Shown here: positions 35,764 through 44,744 of the stretch, piece after piece
How the letters are laid out: each line of letters starts with the position of its first letter
Numbering within the stretch: the first letter of the stretch is position 1
Assembly (NCBI GenBank): GCA_964612555.1
Contig: CAZTBW010000010.1
Span: 1 to 64,000, forward strand
Direction: 5' to 3'
DNA: 64,000 nt
Origin: DAOLCO01 sp964612555
Lineage (GTDB): Bacteria > Bdellovibrionota_C > UBA2361 > SZUA-149 > DAOLCO01
Program-made: the position numbers and the translations under genes
Notes under the pieces: model-generated
Databases searched by the model: none
The model's input: the letters and a program-made list of their open reading frames with translations, nothing else
What the model was told of the DNA's origin: nothing

Positions 35764-36447
35764 TCATATTTTTCTTTCAAGAATATTCATAAGGGAGGTA
35801 TATGCTATTTGAATCTCTTGAAATTTTTCTATGGATTTTTCATCCTGTATGTTTTTTGAGTGATGTTTGGATGATCTGTCAGGGTGGTACTTCATTACCA
35901 GTACACGATATGCCTTTTTTATTTCTTCTATCGGGGCATCGGGGCTGCACTCGAGTGTCGAGTAGTAGAGGGTGGTGTTTAAATAAGAACTCCCCTCAAT
36001 CTCCGGCAGGGCAAAGGAGAGTAGTATCTGTTCATCATCGGTAAATTTTTCAAGATCTACCAGGGTAAAATCACATCTCGATAGAAGAAAGTGAAGATCC
36101 TTACAGTGCTTTTTTGATACCATTCCATCATCGGAGATGAGCCGAAGGAGTATTTTTATAAATGAAACAAGTGCCTCCCTGTCCCCTGAAAGGTCTTTGA
36201 GTGCGGTATCGACTGCACGGTCAAATGGGGGAGGTTCGGACATGGTTTCCTGATATATCGAGTTCAGTCTCTTTCTCACACCTCTGGGGATTGAGTGACC
36301 CAGGAATATTTCCTGTAAAATTTCATCAAGGGTTATTTGTTCACTTTCTCCAAGAGCCGGATCTCTGGTGAAGAGGAAAAAGACAGAGAAGACACTTTTT
36401 GCCCTGTCAATATCCAGTAGATTTGTAATTTTTTTGGAATTAAACAA
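35764..36447 (-). CDS. J-domain protein, DjlA-like
   Basis: 227 residues. The C-terminal J domain (about 160-225) has the HPD motif at 188-190 in KYHPDRS, needed to stimulate DnaK. The segment of about 80-150 is helical and acidic and may be a TerB-like domain, as in DjlA. Unlike DjlA there is no N-terminal membrane span. It is the first gene of a two-gene unit with the HTTM protein, possibly helping its folding; that is inference only. Confidence 0.75.
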   Translation of the reverse strand: MFNSKKITNLLDIDRAKSVFSVFFLFTRDPALGESEQITLDEILQEIFLGHSIPRGVRKRLNSIYQETMSEPPPFDRAVDTALKDLSGDREALVSFIKILLRLISDDGMVSKKHCKDLHFLLSRCDFTLVDLEKFTDDEQILLSFALPEIEGSSYLNTTLYYSTLECSPDAPIEEIKKAYRVLVMKYHPDRSSKHHSKNIQDEKSIEKFQEIQIAYTSLMNILERKI

Positions 36448-36752
36448 AGTTACACTTGCTTTCTTATAAATTCTTGTAAACTATTCTAAAGTCTGTACTT
36501 TATCTGTCGGGAGCAAAGTAGAAAAGCTTTAAATAACCGTATTTTTAAACCTGAAATATATCGTTTTTTCCTTGCGCAAAATCTTTTAATGGATTTTTAT
36601 GTTTTTACGCTGAAACTTGAAAGAGAGGTGAGCTTCCGGGTTTTGGACACGTAAACCAGTTTTATTACCGTAGTTTTTAAAAATGTCGGGATTCTGAAGT
36701 AGTCCTCGGCGTTTTTTTGCTGTGGTAGTTAAAAAAAAAGGATGAAACGATT
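36448..36752 (+). other. 305-base divergent gap without a gene
   Basis: This divergent region lies between the J-domain gene and the beta-barrel gene. I see no ORF, no tRNA and no strong hairpin in it. It should hold both promoters, but no -35/-10 pair was convincing. AAGGATG near its end is the ribosome site of the beta-barrel gene. Confidence 0.5.
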
Positions 36753-37274
36753 ATGAGCATAAAAACATTAAAATTGAGTTTTTTGGCGCTTGCCCTTGTG
36801 CTTGGGTCATTTGTTGGAACTGCTTCTGCGCAGCCTGAGGAAGGTGATCAGGAGCTACAGTTGAGTGCTGATTTTTTTGGTACCCATAAGTTTAAAAGCT
36901 ACTCTACCAATGTTGAAGCCAGCTATGGTTTTTTCGTTAGTGATGCACTGGAAGTTGGTGCGCGCCTTGGTTATATCGGTAGTTTTCCACATGGCGGAAA
37001 GAGTGGATGGATGATGACAGCACTTCCTTTTATCGATTATCACTTCAGAGGTGTATCAGAAGGGGATAAAATCCTTCCTTATATCGGTGCCTTTGGTGGT
37101 TGGTACTTTAATGATAGAGACGATTCATACGCACTTGGTCCAGAGGCTGGTGTAAAGTTTTTCGTTTATGACAAAACTTTCATCAACACTCAGTATCGTT
37201 ATGAGTTTTTTGATAGTCTAAACACTCGTGATGCGTTTCATCAGTTTAATGTAGCGATTGGTTTTCTTTTCTAG
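36753..37274 (+). CDS. Outer-membrane beta-barrel protein
   Basis: 173 residues. A clear signal peptide ends at ASAQ (about residue 26). The mature part is made of short amphipathic strands with alternating aromatics (ALEVGARLGYIGSFPH, FIDYHFRG, GAFGGWYF) and ends in FNVAIGFLF, with the terminal aromatic residue that the BAM complex recognises. The size fits an 8-stranded OmpA/OmpX-like barrel. A strong AAGGA ribosome site and a strong terminator downstream suggest high expression. Exact function is unknown. Confidence 0.82.
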   Translation: MSIKTLKLSFLALALVLGSFVGTASAQPEEGDQELQLSADFFGTHKFKSYSTNVEASYGFFVSDALEVGARLGYIGSFPHGGKSGWMMTALPFIDYHFRGVSEGDKILPYIGAFGGWYFNDRDDSYALGPEAGVKFFVYDKTFINTQYRYEFFDSLNTRDAFHQFNVAIGFLF

Positions 37275-37311
37275 GGAAGACTTACTGCAATAGGGGATCT
37301 ATTCCCATACG

Positions 37312-37341
37312 AAAAACCTGGGGTTCGCCCCAGGTTTTTTT
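37312..37341 (+). terminator. Strong bidirectional terminator with UUCG loop
   Basis: AAAAACCTGGGG (37312-37323) pairs with CCCCAGGTTTTTT (37328-37340) around a TTCG tetraloop. The A-tract before and T-tract after let it work on both strands. It ends the beta-barrel transcript 38 bases after its stop. Confidence 0.92.
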
Positions 37342-37393
37342 ATTTTTACAGTGGTCAAATACCTATTTATTATGATACCTTAGTAAGGTTATT

Positions 37394-37408
37394 TACAAGT
37401 AACTTGTA
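37394..37408 (+). promoter_or_regulatory. Inverted repeat upstream of the MerR-like gene
   Basis: TACAAG (37394-37399), TAA and CTTGTA (37403-37408) form a 15-base dyad about 128 bases before a gene for a MerR-like DNA-binding protein. A direct partial copy of GTACTTG follows further on, near 37434. An autoregulatory operator is possible, but no promoter was identified with certainty. Confidence 0.3.
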
Positions 37409-37535
37409 CTTAGGTTATGGTCTTCGGTACACGTACTTGTTTTTCTCTCCCGATTTTTCTTGTTTCATGTATCTTCGGGGATGTAGTGTTAGGTAATATT
37501 TTTTAGGCATTTTTAAATTTTGGTCATATAGATTT

Positions 37536-38039
37536 ATGCTTTCGAAAAAATCATCAGGAAAAGTAAGAGCTCTCGATCGGGAGTATAGCGCTAAAGAAGT
37601 TCAGGCGATACTGAGGGCGCTTACGGGTAACGGTGAGAAGATAGGTCTTGCCCTCCTTAACTATTACTCAAGAACCGAGTTGGTAGTTCCCAGTGGACGT
37701 ACTCGTCAAAGGGGAAGACCCAAATATGCATATGCAGATGTGGTTCTCTTGAGTTGGCTCTTTCGTTTAAAACAGCAGGGTCTTGCCGTTAACAGGTTCA
37801 GAAGAGGTATTGCATATCTTAGAAAGCGTCTTCCGAAACTACATGAGAATCCAAAAGATATGATGCTTATCACTGATGGAGAACAGTTATTTCTGAAGCA
37901 CCGTGTCACAGACCGTGATGGGATACTTGAAGTTCTCACTGGTGAATGGGCAGGTCAATATCGCTGGGCGTATCCGATTGGTTCACTTATCGAAGAAGTC
38001 GATCAGGCTATTGAAACTTCCCTGAAAAAAGCTGCATAA
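37536..38039 (+). CDS. MerR-like DNA-binding protein
   Basis: 167 residues. The central segment YAYADVVLLSWLFRLKQQG followed by LAVNRFRRGIAYLRKRLP has the layout of a MerR-type winged helix: a Y-x-x-x-D-V-x-x-L helix, a turn and an arginine-rich recognition helix. The N-terminal 45 residues are basic and helical. There is no effector-binding cysteine set, so it is not a metal-sensing MerR. It may regulate its own gene through the upstream dyad. The wider family is unknown to me. Confidence 0.6.
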   Translation: MLSKKSSGKVRALDREYSAKEVQAILRALTGNGEKIGLALLNYYSRTELVVPSGRTRQRGRPKYAYADVVLLSWLFRLKQQGLAVNRFRRGIAYLRKRLPKLHENPKDMMLITDGEQLFLKHRVTDRDGILEVLTGEWAGQYRWAYPIGSLIEEVDQAIETSLKKAA

Positions 38040-38067
38040 CCCTTCGACTCGCTTTGCTCGCTCAGGG
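38040..38067 (+). repeat. REP-like intergenic sequence
   Basis: A 28-base block starting CCCTTCGACTCGC and ending CTCGCTCAGGG follows the MerR-like gene directly. This sequence type is common between genes in many bacterial genomes as a dispersed, imperfectly palindromic repeat. No second copy was seen in this window, so its repeat status here rests on general knowledge. Confidence 0.4.
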
Positions 38068-38156
38068 CAGGGTTGAGGATGGGGGAGGTTCACTTCCTCC
38101 GTTTGACTTACTGCTGTAAATGTAAGTACTATCTGTCGCAAAATTCATAAATTATC

Positions 38157-39659
38157 ATGCTCCTCGTATCAAACATATCAAAGTCCTATTCGTCACAAAC
38201 TCTCTTTGAAGATGTTACTTTTGTTCTGAACAGAGGTGAGCGGCTTGGGGTTGTGGGCAGAAACGGTCATGGGAAAAGTACCATTCTTCGTATGATCCTG
38301 CGTCAGGAAGAACCTGATTCCGGTACGATCACCTATCCTAAAGACTACACCGTGGGACACTTGTCTCAGCACCTTACGTTTACTGAAGATACCATACTTG
38401 AAGAAGTGTGCCTTGCCCTTCCCCTTCTTGATGATTGCTGGAAAGAGACCTATAAGGCAGAAGCTATGCTACATGGTTTAGGGTTTTCTGACGAAGATTT
38501 CTTAAGAAAACCAGCGGAGTTTTCGGGAGGATATCAGATAAGATTAAACCTTGCTAAACTTCTTCTCTCTGAGCCTAACCTGCTTTTACTTGATGAGCCC
38601 ACAAACTATCTTGATATTGTATCGGTGCGCTGGTTAAAGCGCTTTCTTTTGGAGTGGGAACGAGAAGTAATTCTCATCACTCATGACAGAGAATTTATGG
38701 ATAGTGTTTCCACTCACACGCTTGCCATTCACAGAGGGCGAGCAAAGAAGATCGAAGGGGGCACCTATAAACTATATGAAACCATTGCTGAGGAAGAAAT
38801 AGTTTACGAAAAAACACGCCTTAATGACGAGAAGAAAAGAAAAGATATAGAGAAGTATATTGAAAGGTTCAGAGCAAAAGCGTCCAAGGCAAAATCAGTG
38901 CAATCTCGTGTCAAACTTCTCGACAAGATGGAAGTGGTTGACGAGCTTGGTGCTATTGAAGACCTGGATTTTGAATTTTCATCAGTGCCATTTCCCGGAA
39001 AATGGCTTTTGACCTGCGAAAACCTTTCGTTTTCGTACCCGAACAATACTGTTCCGACTATTCCCCCTATCACTTTCTCGGTCGGTAAGGAAGATCGTAT
39101 AGGTATCATTGGTCCCAACGGTAAAGGTAAGACAACACTTCTTAATGTACTTGCCGGTGAATTACCATCCAGAGAAGAATCAATTACCTACAATGATAAC
39201 ACCCGCTTTGGATATTTCGGTCAGACGAATATTGACCGTCTTGATCATCGTAGAACAGTAGAAGAAGAGGTCGCTTCAGTTGACCCACAAAAAAGCAGAA
39301 CTATTGTCAGAAGCATTTGCGGTGCCATGATGTTTGAAGGAGATCTGGCGCTTAAGAAAGTATCCGTGCTTTCAGGGGGTGAGCGAAGCAGGGTGATGCT
39401 GGGAAAGATTCTGGTAACCCCTACAAACCTGTTATTTCTTGATGAACCGACCAACCATCTTGACATGCAGTCCATTGACGCCCTGATGGATGCGATTGAT
39501 TCTTTCCCGGGAGCGGTCATGTTTGTCACTCACAGTGAGATGATACTTCACAGAATTGCAAATCGCTTGATTGTGTTTGATAGAAACACGGTATCAGTTT
39601 TTGAAGGAACGTATCAGGACTTCCTTGAGAGAGTCGGTTGGGAAGAAGAAGAAAGGTAA
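38157..39659 (+). CDS. ABC-F family ATPase
   Basis: 500 residues with two ATPase domains and no membrane spans. The first has Walker A GRNGHGKST (about 35-43), the signature FSGGYQIRLNLAK and Walker B LLLLDEPTNYLD. The second has GPNGKGKTT, LSGGERSRVMLGK and LLFLDEPTNHLD. The linker between them (about 210-270) is basic and helical, the PtIM region that contacts the ribosome in translation factors such as EttA and Uup. The subclass cannot be fixed by eye. It overlaps the convergent gene by 46 bases. Confidence 0.9.
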   Translation: MLLVSNISKSYSSQTLFEDVTFVLNRGERLGVVGRNGHGKSTILRMILRQEEPDSGTITYPKDYTVGHLSQHLTFTEDTILEEVCLALPLLDDCWKETYKAEAMLHGLGFSDEDFLRKPAEFSGGYQIRLNLAKLLLSEPNLLLLDEPTNYLDIVSVRWLKRFLLEWEREVILITHDREFMDSVSTHTLAIHRGRAKKIEGGTYKLYETIAEEEIVYEKTRLNDEKKRKDIEKYIERFRAKASKAKSVQSRVKLLDKMEVVDELGAIEDLDFEFSSVPFPGKWLLTCENLSFSYPNNTVPTIPPITFSVGKEDRIGIIGPNGKGKTTLLNVLAGELPSREESITYNDNTRFGYFGQTNIDRLDHRRTVEEEVASVDPQKSRTIVRSICGAMMFEGDLALKKVSVLSGGERSRVMLGKILVTPTNLLFLDEPTNHLDMQSIDALMDAIDSFPGAVMFVTHSEMILHRIANRLIVFDRNTVSVFEGTYQDFLERVGWEEEER

Positions 39660-39874
39660 AACACAATCTGTTCGCCGCTTTCGTCCGTCTCTACACTACC
39701 TTCAGAAATCAATTCTTTTAAGGCATCCAGTACTTCAATTTCAGAACCTTCAACCTGTATTCGCTCCTCATCTTCGTGAACTGCTATGAGATTGTTAAGA
39801 TACAAGCCGTTCTCTGCTTCAGGATGAGACAGTGCGGTAATAATCTGTTTTTTTATATATATTGGGTCTTCCAT
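39614..39874 (-). CDS. Small hypothetical protein, winged-helix-like
   Basis: 86 residues from the ATG at 39874; an upstream in-frame start at 39916 would add 14. The sequence IKKQIITALSHPEAENG followed by VLDALKELISEGSVE has the helix and strand rhythm of a small winged-helix domain. Its 3' end lies inside the 3' end of the convergent ABC-F gene. The composition is protein-like and acidic, so I accept it with moderate confidence. Function unknown. Confidence 0.5.
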   Translation of the reverse strand: MEDPIYIKKQIITALSHPEAENGLYLNNLIAVHEDEERIQVEGSEIEVLDALKELISEGSVETDESGEQIVFYLSSSSQPTLSRKS

Positions 39875-39928
39875 TCGGGAAAAAGTAACCTTATAGTGGT
39901 ATAAAAACAAGTACAATCATTTAAAATC

Positions 39929-40501
39929 ATGAATTTACTAATTATATATATTCTTATTCTTTTCAGTTCAGCTCTGGCTGAGGCAGAGTCGCTTGAGGAG
40001 TGTAAGCTTAAAGCTCATGAGCTTCTACGTACTGAGGGCAGTGCCGGTACCTGGGATAATTTGCGAAACAACAAGGGTTCCCTTCGATATGAAACGAACG
40101 AACTTCTTTCCAGTGGACTTACCGTGCTTGACCCCGAAACCAGTATTACAATTACCTCAGAACCTAAAAAGTACATTCGGGAACATAAGGATGCAAACTA
40201 TTGCAAAACTAAACTTGATGAGACTTCAAAGACCCCGATAGTGTTTTCAAACAAAAAATTTAAAACATCTGAAGAGTTAAACTCATGGATAGCTGACTTT
40301 TCTCAAGGTAAGGGCAAGGAGGGTCGGGAGTTATATAAAAAATGTGATAAAAGCTGTAGCCCGCAATACTCTTATCTGATTAATAAAGATGAAACTGAGG
40401 ATTTAATGGTAAATGCAAGTGTCGTGTGCGGTCTTGCAAGAGATAAGGATGACAATACGTATCTCCTGAAATTATCCTGTAGTCCCAGGGCTGGGAATTA
40501 A
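39929..40501 (+). CDS. Secreted cysteine-containing hypothetical protein
   Basis: 190 residues with a signal peptide (cleavage near LAEAE). The mature part is hydrophilic and helical and has six cysteines, including a closely spaced pair in YKKCDKSCSPQ, which suggests disulfides in the periplasm or outside. No domain recognised. It is convergent with flgL and divergent from the small winged-helix-like gene. Function unknown. Confidence 0.65.
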   Translation: MNLLIIYILILFSSALAEAESLEECKLKAHELLRTEGSAGTWDNLRNNKGSLRYETNELLSSGLTVLDPETSITITSEPKKYIREHKDANYCKTKLDETSKTPIVFSNKKFKTSEELNSWIADFSQGKGKEGRELYKKCDKSCSPQYSYLINKDETEDLMVNASVVCGLARDKDDNTYLLKLSCSPRAGN

Positions 40502-40531
40502 AGGGCTCGGAACTAAAAAAGCAGGGGGAGA

Positions 40532-41569
40532 TTAAATGTAGTCAAGCAGGCTTAATCTGCTTATTTGAGCTCCTGATGCCAGTAGTGCTTCAAGTGAGGT
40601 TTGCAGGTTGGAGAATCTGCTTGATACCTCAAAAATATCGATATCCTGAACACTGCTTCGGGACAGTTCGGTATTAAGTTTAAGGGTGTCCAGTATTTGA
40701 TTAGTCTGTTCGAGTCTGTTTACTCGTGCACCGATGTTGCTTAATTCAGTTTCTATATTGTTCACTCGTGCACTTCTGATCATATCAATAGACTGCCTTA
40801 TTGCCTGAGTTTGAAGTTCATATTCATCAGGCAGGTTCCATGGAAGGTGAGTCCCCATGGGGTCTGGGCTATCCGGGATAGCGTCTCCATCGGTATCAAT
40901 CAAATCAGTGCGAACACCGGTAAGAGCACGACCAAGAAATTCTACCGCGTTTAACGCATTTAAAAAGACATCCTGTGCGGTAGAGGTGAATCGTATATTT
41001 TCAGTATCACTTATTTGAACATTTTTTGTTGAATTTTGTCCCGGTCCATTTTGAAGAACAAAATGTCCATTTGCTTCCGGGTACACTCCCGGTCCCGGGG
41101 TCGGATAGAACGTAGCATTTAACTGAAATGGTTCAACAGAATCATTTAAACCACCATAGATATAGTTACCTTGATATTTTGTATTAGCAAATGAGACAAG
41201 CTGATCTCTCAGTTGATATACTTCATCAGCCAATTGTCTGCGTACATCATGTGAGATGGTGCCATTGGCAGCTTGAGTAGCAAGTTCCTGAACTCGCATT
41301 AGAACTTCATTTGCATTTGATACCGCATTTTCCTGCATTTCAATATAATTTGTTGCAAGAGCGATTCTGCGCTGATGTTCTTCGATTCTTTGAGCCACTG
41401 ATTGTAGATTAAGTACGGTAGCAGACCTTCCCGCATCATCACTTGGTCGTGCTATTTTCAGACCACTGCTGATTTGACGGCGAACCTCTTCAAGCTGGCT
41501 CTTGTTTTGATTAATTTGAGATATAAATGAACCTACGTATTGATTTGAGCTTACTCTTGTAGTTGTCAT
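40532..41569 (-). CDS. flgL: Flagellar hook-associated protein FlgL
   Basis: 345 residues. FlgL links the hook to the filament. The flagellin-like N-terminus is complete (RVSSNQYVGSFISQINQNK and EEVRRQISSGLKIARPSDD) and the C-terminal helix is intact (LSRSSVQDIDIFEVSSRF, then LEALLASGAQISRLSLLDYI). The central variable part contains DTDGDAIPDSPDP (near residue 223), a calcium-loop-like motif that also appears in FlgK here. It follows flgK by 7 bases. Confidence 0.92.
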   Translation of the reverse strand: MTTTRVSSNQYVGSFISQINQNKSQLEEVRRQISSGLKIARPSDDAGRSATVLNLQSVAQRIEEHQRRIALATNYIEMQENAVSNANEVLMRVQELATQAANGTISHDVRRQLADEVYQLRDQLVSFANTKYQGNYIYGGLNDSVEPFQLNATFYPTPGPGVYPEANGHFVLQNGPGQNSTKNVQISDTENIRFTSTAQDVFLNALNAVEFLGRALTGVRTDLIDTDGDAIPDSPDPMGTHLPWNLPDEYELQTQAIRQSIDMIRSARVNNIETELSNIGARVNRLEQTNQILDTLKLNTELSRSSVQDIDIFEVSSRFSNLQTSLEALLASGAQISRLSLLDYI

Positions 41570-41576
41570 GCCAGCC

Positions 41577-43226
41577 TTATAATAAGTTTAAAAGTTCATT
41601 ACTTAAATCATCGCCGATTCTGATAAGTTTCGCCGCACCCTGAAATGCTCTTTGAAACTGTATCAACTGGGCAAACTCTTCATCCAGGTTTACACCGGAG
41701 AGACTTTGCTGAATTTCTCTAACCTGATCTTCACGTGCCTGAAATATCTGAAGATCGCTATTTGCTCTTGTGGCTTTACCTCCCACATCTGAGACTGCAA
41801 GTGCGTACATACCATCAATTGTTGAGCTGGTGTTTAAAGAGCCAAGGGAATAGTTTATGAAGTTGCTTCTCTGATTTATAAGTGCGGTAATGTTTGATGA
41901 GTCTCCGCCTGCCCACGAAGTTGCTCCCGGAGCCGCATCCAGATCTCTTGCGGTAGCCAGTGATCTCTCATTTTGTACTGCGAAAGTTAAAGCACCGGCG
42001 AAATTTTGAACCTGATTAGTTGCCAGGAGTGTATTTAAATCACCCATGGTGGGTACTCCATCTCCGTCAGTGTCACCAAAACCGTTTCCTGCATTTGCGC
42101 CTCTGAATGAAAATAATCCAAAGGGTATGGGGTTGTTGCCGTTTAAATCAAAGGAAGACGGTTGATGCCCGGCAGTGCCCCCATCTTCATCAGGACCAAG
42201 ATATTCAAGGTTAAAGCGAGTAAGTAAATCTCTTGCAATCAATTCAATATGTGTAGCAACTTCTACCAGAGAGCCATCGGTATCGAAGGTGCTCAGGTCT
42301 GTTGCGGATTGAGTACCTCTTAAATCCAGAAGTCCGGCAAGATATCCGTTACCACTTTTTAATATACCGGTAAGATCTCCATGAGCTCCACCTCCATAAT
42401 CAAACACTATGTGTCCCAGTGATCTACCGTCAAGTCCGGGGGGATATCCTCCTCCCGGAGCAAAACTGGGAGCATATGTTACTTCAAGTTGATTACTGAT
42501 TCCGCCATTAACCAGAGAAAAGCCTGAATCGAGATAAATAGTGAGTTTACCACTGGAGTCTTCTACTGTTTGAAAAGAAATAAGCTCACCCAGACGTTGT
42601 ACTAATGAATCTCTCTGATCTCGCAGATCAAGTGCTTCCTGTGCGCCGGATACTTCAGCTCTGTTGATCTGATCATTTAACTCCGCAATTCCACCCGTAA
42701 GGCGATTCACTTCAGCTACAACAACTTGCAGTCTGTCATCAGCTTCTCTCTGAAGTCTGGAAATGGAATTGTATGTTTCGCTGATTGTAAAAGCCAGATC
42801 GCTTCCTCTTTGCAGTACCTGAGTTCTGAGCGATGTATCGGAGGGGTTTGTCTGTAGATCTTCAAGTGAGCTGAAAAAAGCGTTTAGTTGATAGTTGACG
42901 GTGCCCGGACCCCCCTCCAGAGTAAAAACGGATTCCGCCCGTCGGAGAAACTCGGATTTTATTTCTGCTTTCGCCCGCTCGCCGGATCTTGCCACCAGGT
43001 CATTATTAATAAAACTATCAGCCATTCTGATAATTCTGTTAACTTCAACTCCGGTACCCTTATGAGGGCTTGCTGAATTCATGCTTGCAGTTGCAACCAT
43101 TTCAGCACGTTGTCTTGAGTAGCCTTGAGTATTTACGTTAGCTATGTTGTTACCAACAACTGATATTGCAGTCGATTGAGCATTTAATGCTCTTCTGCTG
43201 GTACTAAGTAACGAAGCTATACTCAT
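41577..43226 (-). CDS. flgK: Flagellar hook-associated protein FlgK
   Basis: 549 residues. The N-terminus has the invariant SLLSTSRRALNAQSTAISVV then GNNIANVNTQGYSRQR. The C-terminus closes with LDEEFAQLIQFQRAFQGAAK, the helix that packs in the hook-filament junction. The central part includes DTDGDGVPTMGDLNTLL (near residue 380), a calcium-binding or dockerin-like loop. The 224 bases upstream have no gene. No other flagellar gene lies in the window. Confidence 0.94.
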   Translation of the reverse strand: MSIASLLSTSRRALNAQSTAISVVGNNIANVNTQGYSRQRAEMVATASMNSASPHKGTGVEVNRIIRMADSFINNDLVARSGERAKAEIKSEFLRRAESVFTLEGGPGTVNYQLNAFFSSLEDLQTNPSDTSLRTQVLQRGSDLAFTISETYNSISRLQREADDRLQVVVAEVNRLTGGIAELNDQINRAEVSGAQEALDLRDQRDSLVQRLGELISFQTVEDSSGKLTIYLDSGFSLVNGGISNQLEVTYAPSFAPGGGYPPGLDGRSLGHIVFDYGGGAHGDLTGILKSGNGYLAGLLDLRGTQSATDLSTFDTDGSLVEVATHIELIARDLLTRFNLEYLGPDEDGGTAGHQPSSFDLNGNNPIPFGLFSFRGANAGNGFGDTDGDGVPTMGDLNTLLATNQVQNFAGALTFAVQNERSLATARDLDAAPGATSWAGGDSSNITALINQRSNFINYSLGSLNTSSTIDGMYALAVSDVGGKATRANSDLQIFQAREDQVREIQQSLSGVNLDEEFAQLIQFQRAFQGAAKLIRIGDDLSNELLNLL

Positions 43227-43450
43227 AAGAGATTCCTTGGGGAAATAAAATTAGTTTCCTGAGTTATCTGTTACGCAAAAATCATGCTCAGAAAGAGACT
43301 TGCCATAGAAAAAATAAATCTAATGAAATAAACAACTTATCTATTAGACGAGAAGTCTGTATTTTTAGCTGTTTTATTTCCGGGAACAAGTTTCCTGATA
43401 GGGAGAGAGGATACAGGCAAATTCTGCCTGACCCATGGGAATGTTAAAAT

Positions 43451-44722
43451 CTAATCTACCAGGGTAGGTTGTGTTCGCTCGGTGAGTATGGTTCGAACTT
43501 TTTTTCTAAGTACGTCGTCGATTTGACGTACTCCAAATCTGGCAGCTTCAATTTCCTTGACCATTTGTTCCATGTCGATCTGCTCATGAGTTATTTTTAT
43601 GCCTTGTTCGGCAAGCCCCCAGAGGGTGCTGTCAATTCTCTGCTTAAGAATTTCACGAATAGCTTCCTGATCAAGTGGAGAAAACACAAAGATTTCATTT
43701 ATTCGTCCAATAAGTTCAGTCCTGAAAACACCGGTACCTAAAATCGTTTCTTTAATTTCGAGTGGGTTTTTGTTACTCGCATCAGGTTCATCTGCAAGCA
43801 GGTTTGAGGTTAAGACGATAATTGTCTGTGTCATGTCAATACGCTGATTGGAAGACCCATCGACAATGTATCCTTCATCAAATACCGTTAAAAAAGCGTC
43901 CCATATTTTGGGGTCAGCCTTTTCGACTTCATCCAGAAGTACCACAGATCGGGGTTTTCTAAGAACGGCTCTGGTAAGCTGTCCCCCTTGTTCATATCCG
44001 ACATATCCCGGAGGGGGACCATAAAATCTGTTTGCCTGATGCGCATCTGCAAACTGACCCATATCAAAACGAATCAGTGCATCAGATGAGCCATAGACGG
44101 CTTCTGCAAGGGCACGTGCAGCTTCAGTTTTACCAACACCGGTTGGACCAAGAAAGAGGACGACCGCATAAGGAGCCTGATCTTTTCCAACCCGAATATT
44201 TGCTTTTGCCAGACGAGCAATTTCCTTAAGTGCTTTCACCACATGGTTTTGTCCTATGATTATATCGAAGGCTGAAGAAGAGCCGCGTGAAATCTTTTTT
44301 TGAGGAACTTGTTTAGGTTTTTGCTGTGGGGCTTGAGTAGCACCGGCAGATGCCCCATCAAGTGAAAAAATAAGTGAAATGATAATTGAAAAAAGGAGAA
44401 TAAAAAACTGCATTATTCCCAGTGAATCCTGAAATGCCTGTATGATGCCTCGTGCAAATACGCCGGTGTACCAGATTCCGAGAAACACGATTCCCGGAAT
44501 AGCCATACGAACCTTCATTTTCCAGCCATCGCTTTCAAGAAATGATTGAACCAGATGTGTAATCAGTAAAGTAATGGCAAAGCCGGAAAGCGGATACTCA
44601 CCAATCCACTGAGTACTCCCAAAGCGAAATATGAAAATACTTGCCAGATAAAGCAGCATGGCATACCAGAAAAGTGAGAATATTTTTTCCAGCAGTTCGT
44701 TTGAATTATATTGCTTTTTCAT
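43451..44722 (-). CDS. Membrane-anchored ClpB/ClpX-type AAA+ ATPase
   Basis: 423 residues. Four spans fill the first 121 residues (about 16-33, 43-62, 74-94, 103-121). A Pro/Gln/Lys linker leads to one AAA+ module of the Clp D2 type: Walker A GPTGVGKT (192-199), pore-type loop GPPPGYVGY (235-243), Walker B VVLLDEVEK (260-268), sensor 1 TSNLLA and the small C-terminal domain with sensor 2 FGVRQID. No N-terminal Clp domain, first ATPase ring or ClpP-binding loop is seen. It lies 22 bases after traD on the same strand, suggesting substrate unfolding or remodelling for the secretion channel. Spans and motifs are seen; the role is inferred. Confidence 0.88.
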   Translation of the reverse strand: MKKQYNSNELLEKIFSLFWYAMLLYLASIFIFRFGSTQWIGEYPLSGFAITLLITHLVQSFLESDGWKMKVRMAIPGIVFLGIWYTGVFARGIIQAFQDSLGIMQFFILLFSIIISLIFSLDGASAGATQAPQQKPKQVPQKKISRGSSSAFDIIIGQNHVVKALKEIARLAKANIRVGKDQAPYAVVLFLGPTGVGKTEAARALAEAVYGSSDALIRFDMGQFADAHQANRFYGPPPGYVGYEQGGQLTRAVLRKPRSVVLLDEVEKADPKIWDAFLTVFDEGYIVDGSSNQRIDMTQTIIVLTSNLLADEPDASNKNPLEIKETILGTGVFRTELIGRINEIFVFSPLDQEAIREILKQRIDSTLWGLAEQGIKITHEQIDMEQMVKEIEAARFGVRQIDDVLRKKVRTILTERTQPTLVD

Positions 44723-44744
44723 ATAGGTGCTTCAGTCCGGGAAC

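Noticed and set aside
43291..43305. Sigma-54 site upstream of flgK
   Set aside because: TGGCA is present on the minus strand but the -12 element (TTTC instead of TTGC) is poor; not reported as a feature.
43414..43430. Hairpin CAGGCA/TGCCTG after the AAA+ gene as terminator
   Set aside because: A 6-bp stem without T-run on either strand.
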